DNA of 43,163 nt from a bacterium. GTDB lineage: Bacteria; Krumholzibacteriota; Krumholzibacteriia; LZORAL124-64-63. The notes beneath the pieces are model-generated. The model was not told where the DNA came from. It saw nothing but the letters and a program-made list of their open reading frames with translations, and did no database searches. A program made the translations under genes and the position numbers. This document shows, one piece after another, positions 1 through 7,384 of this stretch. Position 1 is the stretch's first letter. Each line of letters opens with the position of its first letter. The stretch is from NCBI GenBank assembly GCA_003353795.1, contig PIVY01000017.1, positions 1 through 43,163 on the forward strand. The letters are read 5' to 3'.

Positions 1-699
1 CGCGACTTCTCCACCGTCCCGCTGGAAAACCTCACCAAGGACCAACGTTACCAGCTGGCCCTGAAGCTCATCGACGAGCGGCGCGACCGGTTCCGCATCG
101 CAGCGGTGGCGGCGGCGGTGACGGCGGCGGCCCTGGTCGTGGTGATCCTCGTGGCCGGGCCCACCGACGCGGCACCCGGCCTGGTGGTGCGCCTCCACGG
201 ACCCGGCGGCCCGGCCGACGTGGTCCGCCAGGGAACCGTGCTCCTCGACGCCGGCAATCTGCGCCTCACCGCGACAGTGGGACCGGACGGCCAGGCTCGG
301 TTCGAGAATCTCGCCGACTCTGCGTACGAACACGGTGTCGCCATCGTGGTCGACGTTCCCGGCCTCGAGCCCGCGACGCCGACCACGCTTTCCGCGCCTC
401 CCGACGGCGGCGCGATCTCGATTGCCTTGCGAACCCGCGCCACGCCGATCCGTGGTCGGGTCGTCACCGATACGGCCGACCGTCGCCCCCTTGCCGACGT
501 GATCGTGGAGTTCGACGGCGGCGCCGCGGTGGCCACCACCGACGCGGGCGGCAACTTCGAGATCGTGGTGGATCGCCCGGCCGGAACCCGGGTGACGGTC
601 CGTCTGGTTCACGACGGCCGGGTGGGATTCGACGACGCGGTCACGCTTTCCTCAGAGCAGGTACTCGTGCTCCACTTCGCCGGAACGGTCGGGCCATGA
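1..699 (+). CDS. Membrane-anchored protein with carboxypeptidase-regulatory-like domain (5' truncated)
   Basis: The frame is open from the first base of the window, so the N-terminus lies outside it; 232 residues are visible. About 32 charged, probably cytoplasmic residues are followed by one hydrophobic helix (about residues 33-55, rich in Ala, Val and Ile). The rest should be exported. The C-terminal half contains a beta-sandwich of the carboxypeptidase-regulatory type, seen as IRGRVVTDTADRRPLADVIV followed by a TTDAGGNFEI strand. Such domains are common in surface and cell-envelope proteins and carry no catalytic activity. The stop overlaps the next start (ATGA), so the two genes are probably translated together. 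The N-terminal tail could belong to an anti-sigma-factor-like or zinc-finger-like protein whose diagnostic part is upstream; that cannot be decided here. Confidence 0.75.
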   Translation, partial: RDFSTVPLENLTKDQRYQLALKLIDERRDRFRIAAVAAAVTAAALVVVILVAGPTDAAPGLVVRLHGPGGPADVVRQGTVLLDAGNLRLTATVGPDGQARFENLADSAYEHGVAIVVDVPGLEPATPTTLSAPPDGGAISIALRTRATPIRGRVVTDTADRRPLADVIVEFDGGAAVATTDAGGNFEIVVDRPAGTRVTVRLVHDGRVGFDDAVTLSSEQVLVLHFAGTVGP

Positions 700-1679
700 C
701 CGCGTGCCGACTGACCTTGGCCGCCCTGGCTGTCGCGCTGTCCTTGACGACGCAGGCCCAGGCGCTGGTTCTGCGCGGCCGCGTCGTCGACCTGGACGGC
801 AAGCCGGCCACCGACGCTCGCCTGCAGATCGTGGGGCACGCGCCCCGCCTGGCCATCCGCACCCCCAGCGGCGAATTCGAGCAACCGCTGGCCGGCGAGC
901 CGGCGCAGGTGGAGATCGCCGTCATCGACGGCTCGCTCGAGGTCCTCTATCCCCTGGATGGACGGGTCGCGGTGCCGCGCGACGAATCGGTGATCGTGAC
1001 CGTTGTCGTCGACAAGCACGAGCGGGCGTCGATCAACGAGTTGCTGGCAGCCCGCCTCGTGCGACTCGAAGCCGCCCTCGATGCCAATGGCGTGCGCTAC
1101 GATGCCGCCCGCGACAGCCTCAGCCGCGCCCTCGAACAGATCATGGGGCGACTCGACCTCGACGAAGCCTCCCTCCGCCGCAGCGTCACCTTCCAGCGCG
1201 AACAGGCGGCCACGGCCCCGGAGATCCTGCGCACCGTCGACACCTATCTGCGCGAGCTCAAGGATCTGCGCGACGGCTTCCGCCATTTCGCTCCCCTGGC
1301 CGTGCGCGAGCGGGCTGCCCTCGACGCGCTGCAGATGGCCATGCAGGAGTACAGCGCGGCGTTCACGGCGCTCAGCGACAACCGCCGGGCCTTCGCCAGC
1401 AAGATCCTCGAGTACTGGCCCGCGCCCCGCGACGAGGTGGTGGCCGGCAAGCTGGCCGACGTCTACCTCGAAGCTGTCGAGAACATCCACGAACCTCTGA
1501 TCTTGCCGTTGAATCCACCGCTCATCGTGCTGCAGCGCGCGCACGGCGACCAGCGACCCGGCCGCGACGAGATCGCGGCCGCCGCCGCCGAGATCGTCGC
1601 AGCGGCCGCGGACATCGACCGACGCCTTCCCGCCCTGGAACAACGCGCCCGGGAGTTGCACGACGCACTCGGTCGCTGA
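696..1679 (+). CDS. Secreted protein with N-terminal carboxypeptidase-regulatory-like domain and helical C-terminus
   Basis: 327 residues. An N-terminal signal peptide (about 1-23, ending TQAQA) is followed by a short beta-sandwich (LVLRGRVVDLDGKPATDARL) like the one in the preceding gene. From about residue 110 the protein is almost entirely alpha-helical, with many Arg, Glu and Ala residues, and may be a coiled coil. The ATG overlaps the stop of the upstream gene in an ATGA arrangement, which implies translational coupling and a shared role in the envelope. I do not recognise a catalytic motif or a named family for the helical part, so function is unknown. Confidence 0.75.
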   Translation: MTACRLTLAALAVALSLTTQAQALVLRGRVVDLDGKPATDARLQIVGHAPRLAIRTPSGEFEQPLAGEPAQVEIAVIDGSLEVLYPLDGRVAVPRDESVIVTVVVDKHERASINELLAARLVRLEAALDANGVRYDAARDSLSRALEQIMGRLDLDEASLRRSVTFQREQAATAPEILRTVDTYLRELKDLRDGFRHFAPLAVRERAALDALQMAMQEYSAAFTALSDNRRAFASKILEYWPAPRDEVVAGKLADVYLEAVENIHEPLILPLNPPLIVLQRAHGDQRPGRDEIAAAAAEIVAAAADIDRRLPALEQRARELHDALGR

Positions 1680-1735
1680 TGCAACCACGACGAGGCCGTT
1701 CCCACGCCTCGCGACCCATAGAAGGAGGTCCTGCC

Positions 1736-2119
1736 ATGAACCGGAATCACCGGACCGCGATCCTGCTGATCGGCCTGCTCGCGCTGGTCGGCGGCTGCTC
1801 CGACGACGACCCCGCCAAGGCCGAACCGGCCCCCATCCTCACCATCACCAACTCGTGGGGCAACGAGGCCGAGGCCGACCACAACTTCAACTTCGCCTCC
1901 GGCGAGGACGGCGAGACATCGGGCGCGTTTACCGGCGAGGAAGTCACGCCCGACAACGACGACTTCGACCTCACCGGATCGTGGTCCAACGGTCGCGTGG
2001 AGTTCACCGTGCAGCGCGACGAGGACGTCACCTGGGTGGCGCGTTTCACAGAGGACAATCCGACCCGCCTGGAGTTCGAATCCGGTGAGGAACAGCTGGT
2101 CTTGCTGCTGGGCGGTTGA
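1736..2119 (+). CDS. Small acidic lipoprotein, function unknown
   Basis: 127 residues. The N-terminus is a classical lipoprotein signal: MNRNHRTA, a hydrophobic core and the lipobox LVGGC, so Cys21 should be lipidated. The mature part is acidic, poor in Lys and probably all-beta, with alternating Asp/Glu and aromatic residues (DFDLTGSWSNGRVEFTV). The start is fixed by a strong Shine-Dalgarno sequence AAGGAGGT at 1722-1729. The gene lies 56 bases after the secreted helical protein and may be the third gene of that envelope operon. No homologous family is recognised. Confidence 0.8.
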   Translation: MNRNHRTAILLIGLLALVGGCSDDDPAKAEPAPILTITNSWGNEAEADHNFNFASGEDGETSGAFTGEEVTPDNDDFDLTGSWSNGRVEFTVQRDEDVTWVARFTEDNPTRLEFESGEEQLVLLLGG

Positions 2120-2170
2120 CGGGCGAATCCTCGGCCCCGTAGCATGCCGGATCGAGGTGTGATCGTGCCA

Positions 2171-2623
2171 ATGAATCGCAGCAATACCAATCAAAATGGT
2201 CCCGTTTCGAGGGCTGGCGGAACCCTCCCGGACAGCATCCTGGGCCTGGGAACCGACCTCTGCGCCGTCTCCCGCCTGGAGCGTGAACTGGCCGCTCCCG
2301 AGCGCGGATTCGTGGATGCCGTGTTCCTTCCGGCCGAGATCGCGCGCTGTTGTGCCCACCGCTATCCCGCCCGCCGTCTTGCCGCCTGCTTCGCCGCGAA
2401 GGAAGCGGTGATCAAGGCCCTTGCCCGCACCGGGGGTCAGGGCACATTTTGGCAGGACATCGAGGTTGGAGACGATGCTCGCGGCGGCCCCTCCGTCGTA
2501 CTTCATGGCCGGCTCGCCGCCCTCGCCGAGGCGCTGGGCGTCCGCCGAATCCACGTCTCCCATGCGCACGACCGCGATCACGCCGTGGCCTGCGCCATCG
2601 TCACGGGCCGGCCGGCCCGCTAA
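2171..2623 (+). CDS. acpS: Holo-[acyl-carrier-protein] synthase
   Basis: About 150 residues from the ATG at 2171; in-frame starts at 2144, 2159 and 2165 are also possible because no Shine-Dalgarno sequence is decisive. The enzyme transfers 4'-phosphopantetheine from coenzyme A to the serine of an acyl carrier protein. Both AcpS signatures are present: the N-terminal strand ILGLGTDLCAVSRLE, with the metal-binding Asp, and the helix FAAKEAVIKAL, with the catalytic Glu and Lys. Length fits the short trimeric AcpS type, with a roughly 20-residue N-terminal extension. It lies 17 bases before an AMP-forming ligase and just upstream of a carrier-protein gene, so it may serve that local carrier, the general fatty-acid ACP, or both. 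Confidence 0.9.
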   Translation: MNRSNTNQNGPVSRAGGTLPDSILGLGTDLCAVSRLERELAAPERGFVDAVFLPAEIARCCAHRYPARRLAACFAAKEAVIKALARTGGQGTFWQDIEVGDDARGGPSVVLHGRLAALAEALGVRRIHVSHAHDRDHAVACAIVTGRPAR

Positions 2624-2640
2624 CGGAAGTCGACGATACC

Positions 2641-4341
2641 GTGCCTGTGAGCTACGAGGAACGCCTGCAAGGATTCGACTGGTCGATGGCCGAGGAGGCC
2701 CTGGGCTACAAGTCCGGCGACCCGATCAACATCGGCTGGTACTGCAGCGACCGGATCTGCGACATGGGCCTGGCCCAGAAGCCCGCCCTGATCTGGGAGA
2801 ACAGCAAGGGCGCCGAACGCACCTACACCTTCGACGAGATCCGCATCCTGTCGGACAACATCGCCGCCCACCTGCAGAGCCAGGGAGTCCAGGCCGGCGA
2901 CCGCGTCTGCATCTTCATGGACCGCCACGCCGAGCTGTACATCAGTTTCCTGGCGGTTCTCAAGCTGGGCGCCGTCGTCCAGCCCCTGTTCTCCGCCTTC
3001 GGCGAAGAGTCGCTCTACACCCGGTTGGAGAACGCCGAGACCAACGCCGTCCTCACCGAGATGAAGCACGTCCGGAAGGTGCGCCGCATCCGCGAGCGTC
3101 TGCCGAACCTGAAGAACATCTTCGTCATCGACGGCGCCGAGAAGCCGCTCAAGGAGCTGGAGCAGCCGCTCACCATGAACGCGCTGCCCGCCGCCCCCGA
3201 CTTCAAGTGCGCCGAGACCGGGCCCGAGACCCCCTCGGTGCTGCACTACACCTCGGGCACCACGGGCCAGCCCAAGGGCGCCCAGCACGTGCACTATTCC
3301 ATCGTGTCGCAGTCGATCACGGCCAAGTGGGTGCTCGACCTGCAGGACGACGACGTCTACTGGTGCAACGCCGACCCCGGCTGGGTCACCGGCACCAGCT
3401 ACGGCATCATCGGCCCCTGGTCCAACGGCATCACCCAGGCCGTGCTCGACGCCGGTTTCAACACCGACAACTGGTACCGCTTCATCGCCAAGCACAAGAT
3501 CTCGGTGTGGTACTCGGCCCCCACGGCCATCCGCCTCCTGATGCGCGACGGCGCCGACCTCGTGAAGCAGCACGACCTCTCCTGCCTGCGCCACCTCTGC
3601 TCGGTGGGCGAGCCCCTCAACGCCGAGGCCGTGATCTGGTCCGAAGAAGCCTACGGCATGCCGTTCCACGACACCTTCTGGCAGACCGAGACCGGCTGCA
3701 TGGTCGTCACCAACTGGCCCGGCATGAAGGTCAAGCCCGGCAGCATGGGCAAGCCGTTTCCCGGCATCACCGCCGGCATAATCGACCCCGAAACCGGCGA
3801 GGAGATCACCGAGCCCGGCAAGGTGGGCATCATCGCACTGCGGCCCGGCTGGCCCAGCCAGATCCGCGGCTACCGCAACAATGAGGCCGGCTGGAACAAG
3901 AAGTTCCTCAACGGCTGGTACCTCTGCGGCGACCAGGGTTCCATCGACCAGGACGGCTACTACTGGTTCAGCGGCCGCGACGACGACGTGATCAACACCG
4001 GCGGCCACCTGGTGGGCCCCTTCGAGATCGAGTCGGCGCTGCTCGAGCACGAGGCCGTCGCCGAGTCGGCAGCGGTCGCCACACCGGACAAGGTCAACAT
4101 GGAGGTCGTGAAGGCCTTCGTGGTGCTCAAGTCCGGCTTCGAGCCCAGCGACGACCTGGACCTGGCAATCATGAACTTCATCCGCAAGAAGCTGTCGCCG
4201 CTGGCCATGCCCCAGCACATCGAGTTCATCGACCAGCTGCCCAAGACCCGCAGCGGCAAGATCGTTCGCCGAATCCTGCGAGCGCAGGAGTTCGGCGAGG
4301 ATCTGGGCGACGTCTCGACGCTGATGAACGACGACGACTAG
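2641..4341 (+). CDS. AMP-forming acetyl-CoA-synthetase-like acid:CoA/ACP ligase
   Basis: 566 residues from GTG 2641 (GTG 2647 is an alternative). It belongs to the adenylate-forming ANL superfamily: it activates a carboxylic acid with ATP to an acyl adenylate and passes it to a thiol. Visible motifs are the phosphate loop YTSGTTGQPKG at about 203-213, the WQTETG motif, the hinge-region SGRDDDVINTGGHLVGP, and the C-terminal catalytic Lys540 in PKTRSGKI. Segments such as WVLDLQDDDVYWCNADPGWVTG and WYSAPTAIRLLM resemble the Bacillus AcsA branch of acetyl-CoA synthetases, which suggests a short-chain acid. The gene sits between acpS and a carrier-protein gene, so the acceptor may be that carrier rather than coenzyme A; this is inference. 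Confidence 0.85.
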   Translation: MPVSYEERLQGFDWSMAEEALGYKSGDPINIGWYCSDRICDMGLAQKPALIWENSKGAERTYTFDEIRILSDNIAAHLQSQGVQAGDRVCIFMDRHAELYISFLAVLKLGAVVQPLFSAFGEESLYTRLENAETNAVLTEMKHVRKVRRIRERLPNLKNIFVIDGAEKPLKELEQPLTMNALPAAPDFKCAETGPETPSVLHYTSGTTGQPKGAQHVHYSIVSQSITAKWVLDLQDDDVYWCNADPGWVTGTSYGIIGPWSNGITQAVLDAGFNTDNWYRFIAKHKISVWYSAPTAIRLLMRDGADLVKQHDLSCLRHLCSVGEPLNAEAVIWSEEAYGMPFHDTFWQTETGCMVVTNWPGMKVKPGSMGKPFPGITAGIIDPETGEEITEPGKVGIIALRPGWPSQIRGYRNNEAGWNKKFLNGWYLCGDQGSIDQDGYYWFSGRDDDVINTGGHLVGPFEIESALLEHEAVAESAAVATPDKVNMEVVKAFVVLKSGFEPSDDLDLAIMNFIRKKLSPLAMPQHIEFIDQLPKTRSGKIVRRILRAQEFGEDLGDVSTLMNDDD

Positions 4342-4412
4342 TGTGCTAGATTGATCGTACGCTGGGCCGCGGGGCCCGGTGCCACGAACCCTCAACTGAC
4401 CGGGAGCGAATC

Positions 4413-4664
4413 ATGGACGACCAGAAGAAGATGATCCTCGAGTACGTCATCGCCGAGTACCTCGAAGAGGACGACGATCAGGAGATCGATTGCGATACCG
4501 AGCTGATCTCCGGCGGCATCGTCGACTCCTTCTCCATGGTCTCGTTGAAGCGGTTCCTGGAGAAGAAATACAGCATCCAGATTCCCGACGCCGACGCCAG
4601 CCCCGAAGCCTTCGATTCGGTGAACAAGATCTCGGACCTCGTCGATCGATTCAAGAACGCCTGA
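4413..4664 (+). CDS. Acyl carrier protein
   Basis: 83 residues, strongly acidic, of acyl-carrier-protein size. The predicted phosphopantetheine attachment site is Ser39 in GGIVDSFSMVSL; the Asp-Ser pair is the conserved core. The GGIVDS form is closer to stand-alone or amino-acid carrier proteins than to the GADSL form of fatty-acid AcpP, so this is probably a dedicated carrier. A GGGAG Shine-Dalgarno precedes the ATG. It lies 71 bases after the ligase and 24 bases before the Kbl-type synthase, which suggests that it hands an acyl group from the first to the second. Confidence 0.88.
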   Translation: MDDQKKMILEYVIAEYLEEDDDQEIDCDTELISGGIVDSFSMVSLKRFLEKKYSIQIPDADASPEAFDSVNKISDLVDRFKNA

Positions 4665-4688
4665 ACCGTCTGCCGAAGGGGATAACGC

Positions 4689-5936
4689 ATGACCTATTCC
4701 GCGAACATTCGCGCGGCTCTCGAGCAGGAGCTCGGCGGCATCAAGGAGAAGGGTCTCTTCAAAGAAGAGCGCTTCATCCTCGGCCCCCAGAAGGCCGACA
4801 TCAGCGTCGAGTACCCGTCCGGCGCCCCCGCGTCCGACGTCATCAATTTCTGCGCCAACAACTATCTTGGCCTATCCAGCCACCCCGACGTGGTCAAGGC
4901 CGCCCACGAGGGCCTCGAGACCCACGGCTACGGTATGTCGTCGGTGCGCTTCATCTGCGGTACCCAGGATATCCACCGCACCCTCGAGCAAAAGCTGACC
5001 GAGTTCCTGGGCACCGAGGATACCATCCTCTTCCCCAGCTGCATGGACGCCAACGCCGGTGTGTTCGAGGCCGTGCTCGGCCCCGAAGACGTGATGATCG
5101 CCGACCGCCTCGTGCACGCCTCGATCATCGACGGCATGCGCCTCTGCGCCTCCATGCGCGACACCTACAAGCACTCGGACATGAAGCACCTCGAACAGAA
5201 GCTCGAGATGCACCAGGACAAGCGCATCCGGCTGATCATCACCGACGGCGTCTTCTCCATGGACGGCGACCTGGCCAAGATGGACGAGATCGTGGCCCTG
5301 GCCAAGAAGTGGGACGCCATGGTCTTCACCGACGAATCCCATTCCTCGGGATTCATCGGCAAGACCGGCCGCGGCGTGCACGAGCACTGCGGCGTGATGG
5401 GCGAGATCGACATCATCACCACCACCCTGGGCAAGGGTCTCGGCGGTGCGAGCGGTGGCTGCGTCTCGGGCCGCAAGGAGATCGTGGAACTGTGCCGCCA
5501 GAAAGCACGCCCCTACCTCTTCTCCAATACGGTGGCCCCGGTGATCGTCTCGGGCGCCATCAAGGTGCTCGACCTGATCTCAGGCAACACCGAGCGTCGC
5601 GACAAGCTCGAGTGGAACACCAACTACTGGCGCCAGGGCCTCACCGATGCGGGCTTCGACATCAAGAAGGGTGACAGCCCCATCGTGCCGGTGATGCTCT
5701 ACAACGCCAAGCTGGCCCAGGACATGTCCCGTGATCTCTATCACGAGGGCATCTACGCCGTGGGCTTCTTCTTCCCTGTGGTCCCGCAGGCCGCCGCGCG
5801 CATCCGCACGCAGCTTTCCGCGGATCACGACCAGGCGCATCTCGACAAGGGTCTCGCCGCTTTCAAGAAGGTGGGCGAGAAGCACGGGATCCTGGGCCTG
5901 GGCAAGAAGGAGATCATCGAAAAGTTCGGGAAGTAA
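4689..5936 (+). CDS. Alpha-oxoamine synthase, Kbl (2-amino-3-ketobutyrate CoA ligase) type
   Basis: 415 residues, a PLP-dependent fold-type I aminotransferase-like enzyme. It closely follows glycine C-acetyltransferase (Kbl): INFCANNYLGLSSHPDVVKA, SSVRFICGTQDIH, and the PLP lysine Lys249 in TTTLGKGLGGASGG. Kbl joins acetyl-CoA and glycine, or runs the reverse cleavage of 2-amino-3-ketobutyrate in threonine breakdown. Its usual partner, threonine dehydrogenase, is not in the window. Instead it follows a ligase, a carrier protein and an AcpS, the neighbourhood expected for an enzyme that takes acyl-carrier substrates, as some serine palmitoyltransferases do. About 17 residues extend past the usual Kbl C-terminus. 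The Kbl assignment is firm at family level; the true substrates are open. Confidence 0.87.
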   Translation: MTYSANIRAALEQELGGIKEKGLFKEERFILGPQKADISVEYPSGAPASDVINFCANNYLGLSSHPDVVKAAHEGLETHGYGMSSVRFICGTQDIHRTLEQKLTEFLGTEDTILFPSCMDANAGVFEAVLGPEDVMIADRLVHASIIDGMRLCASMRDTYKHSDMKHLEQKLEMHQDKRIRLIITDGVFSMDGDLAKMDEIVALAKKWDAMVFTDESHSSGFIGKTGRGVHEHCGVMGEIDIITTTLGKGLGGASGGCVSGRKEIVELCRQKARPYLFSNTVAPVIVSGAIKVLDLISGNTERRDKLEWNTNYWRQGLTDAGFDIKKGDSPIVPVMLYNAKLAQDMSRDLYHEGIYAVGFFFPVVPQAAARIRTQLSADHDQAHLDKGLAAFKKVGEKHGILGLGKKEIIEKFGK

Positions 5937-5979
5937 CGTTTCCGGACCCGGAAAGTGATCGCCTGCACGATCACGTGAG

Positions 5980-6020
5980 ACGCCGGCGGGGGGCCGCCCC
6001 GGATACCCTCGCCGGCGTTT
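5980..6020 (+). terminator. Hairpin terminator after the carrier-protein cluster
   Basis: A perfect 9-bp stem, ACGCCGGCG (5980-5988) with CGCCGGCGT (6010-6018), ends in TTT. It lies 43 bases after the stop of the Kbl-type gene. A smaller inverted repeat GTGATC/GATCAC (5955-5960 and 5969-5974) precedes it. It probably ends the acpS-ligase-ACP-synthase transcript. Confidence 0.65.
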
Positions 6021-6065
6021 CCATATCAACGCGTCGCCGAGACCAGGCTCGAAAGGACCGCCCCC

Positions 6066-6371
6066 ATGAACGAGCCCCGCACCATCAAGGTCGAGATTCC
6101 CGTCTGCCTGGATCTGCCGGAAGACGACCTCGCCGTCCTGCGCACCACTTTCGAGACCATCATCACGCTCGTCAGCGGCGGCTGCGGTGGCGCGGAACAG
6201 CACCTGCGTCACCTGCGCGACGGCGGTTGGGACGTGAACTGGGGTTTGACCTGGATCGCCCGCGCCCGCAAGGACGGGGCGTACGAGGAGGCCACCGGCG
6301 GTTCGAAGGCCGAGGTGCTCGCGCAGCTGGATCGGCTGGCGGGGCTGCACGAGGTGGAGGGGACGCCATAG
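6066..6371 (+). CDS. Small hypothetical protein
   Basis: 101 residues, preceded by an AAAGGA Shine-Dalgarno sequence. The N-terminal half is acidic and aliphatic (KVEIPVCLDLPEDDLAVL). It is followed by a GGCGGAEQHLRHL segment and a Trp-rich stretch (GGWDVNWGLTWIARARKD). No signal peptide, transmembrane helix or recognised domain is visible. It is bounded by the hairpin at 5980-6020 and by a convergent gene, so it is probably transcribed alone. Function unknown. Confidence 0.6.
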   Translation: MNEPRTIKVEIPVCLDLPEDDLAVLRTTFETIITLVSGGCGGAEQHLRHLRDGGWDVNWGLTWIARARKDGAYEEATGGSKAEVLAQLDRLAGLHEVEGTP

Positions 6372-6403
6372 CGCCCCCAGATCTTCCGTAGCGACACCAG
6401 ATC

Positions 6404-7285
6404 CTAGGTACGCGCCGCCTTCTCCAGCCGCGCCGCCAGCTCCCGCAGCACCGCCACGCAGCCCTCGGGATCGAACTCCGGATCGTAGTGCTCGTCGGTC
6501 CCGGCGGGCACGCTCCAGCCCAGCACCCGATCGTCGAGGATGGCCCAGCGCATACGCTTGCCCAGGAGGCGCGCCTTCGGCAACTCCTCACGCAAATACG
6601 ACGCCACTTCGGGTGAGCGCAGCACCGCCAGGCCGGCCTCGCTGGATCGATCCACCAGGATGCGGCGGTCGAGGCCCGCGTCGCCGGTCTTCTCGTCGTT
6701 GCCCTTGAACAAACCGACCATCTTGGAGAGCCAGTGGGTCCAGTCCTCGGCCATGACGTGCAGATCCAGACCGAGGGGCTCCGGGAAGAAGACCGAGATG
6801 GTGAGCAGGGCGAATGCCTTCGGCCCGGCGAACTGACCGAATGCCGTGGCACCGAACACACCGACGTCGATGATCCGATCCAGGCGTACGAGTTTACCGT
6901 CGATCCGGCCCCGGAACTCGTCGTCGGCCGTATCGATCCGGCTGTAGCGGCGCAGCAACTCGTTGGCCACGCTCACCTCGCCGGCATCGAAGAACCAGCC
7001 GTGGCAACCGGGGCAGGTCTCGACCTCGGGATCCAGCAGATCGAAGATCCTCGCCCGCGCCATCTCCTGGTCATCGCAACGCGGGCAGGATCGGGAGGAG
7101 CCCTCGGCATCGGCGCCGGGATCGGACAGGTACTCCACGTCCCCCTCGGTACTGACGATCAGGTCGTTGAGTTCGCCGGGATCGAGGAACACGCCACCGC
7201 AGTCCGGGCAGTGATCCAGGGTGAAGTCCTCGGACTCCATGGTGGCCATGGTTCCATTGCAGGCCGGGCAAGACAGTGCGCTCAA
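6404..7285 (-). CDS. Double zinc-ribbon (TFIIB-type zinc finger) protein
   Basis: 293 residues from TTG 7285, chosen because GGAGGT lies 8 bases upstream; an in-frame ATG at 7327 would add 14 residues without a good Shine-Dalgarno. Two zinc ribbons lie in tandem. The first has CPAC and CPDCGGVFLDPGEL, and the second CPRC and CPGCHGWFFDAGEV; each supplies four cysteines to one metal ion. The CPxCxGxxxDxGEL form is that of the bacterial zf-TFIIB family. The remaining roughly 170 residues hold one or two hydrophobic stretches (GATAFGQFAGPKAFALLTIS) and an unrecognised C-terminal domain. The gene lies 99 bases downstream of the oxidase-like subunit I on the same strand and could belong to that operon. 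Function unknown. Confidence 0.75.
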   Translation of the reverse strand: MSALSCPACNGTMATMESEDFTLDHCPDCGGVFLDPGELNDLIVSTEGDVEYLSDPGADAEGSSRSCPRCDDQEMARARIFDLLDPEVETCPGCHGWFFDAGEVSVANELLRRYSRIDTADDEFRGRIDGKLVRLDRIIDVGVFGATAFGQFAGPKAFALLTISVFFPEPLGLDLHVMAEDWTHWLSKMVGLFKGNDEKTGDAGLDRRILVDRSSEAGLAVLRSPEVASYLREELPKARLLGKRMRWAILDDRVLGWSVPAGTDEHYDPEFDPEGCVAVLRELAARLEKAART

Positions 7286-7384
7286 TGTAGGCGACCTCCA
7301 GGTTCGGGTTCGTGACGGATTCTGCACGACCAGCGGTGTACCCGCCAGACCGGATTTCTCCTCGAGCCCGAGGCACGACGGCGG

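Noticed and set aside
2620-4395. A 591-codon minus-strand frame opposite the AMP-forming ligase
   Set aside because: It is an antisense shadow produced by codon bias; the translation is Val-, Gly- and Asp-rich without recognisable motifs.
4689-5936. Calling the synthase a serine palmitoyltransferase because of its carrier-protein neighbours
   Set aside because: The sequence signatures are those of Kbl rather than SPT, and no other sphingolipid gene is present.
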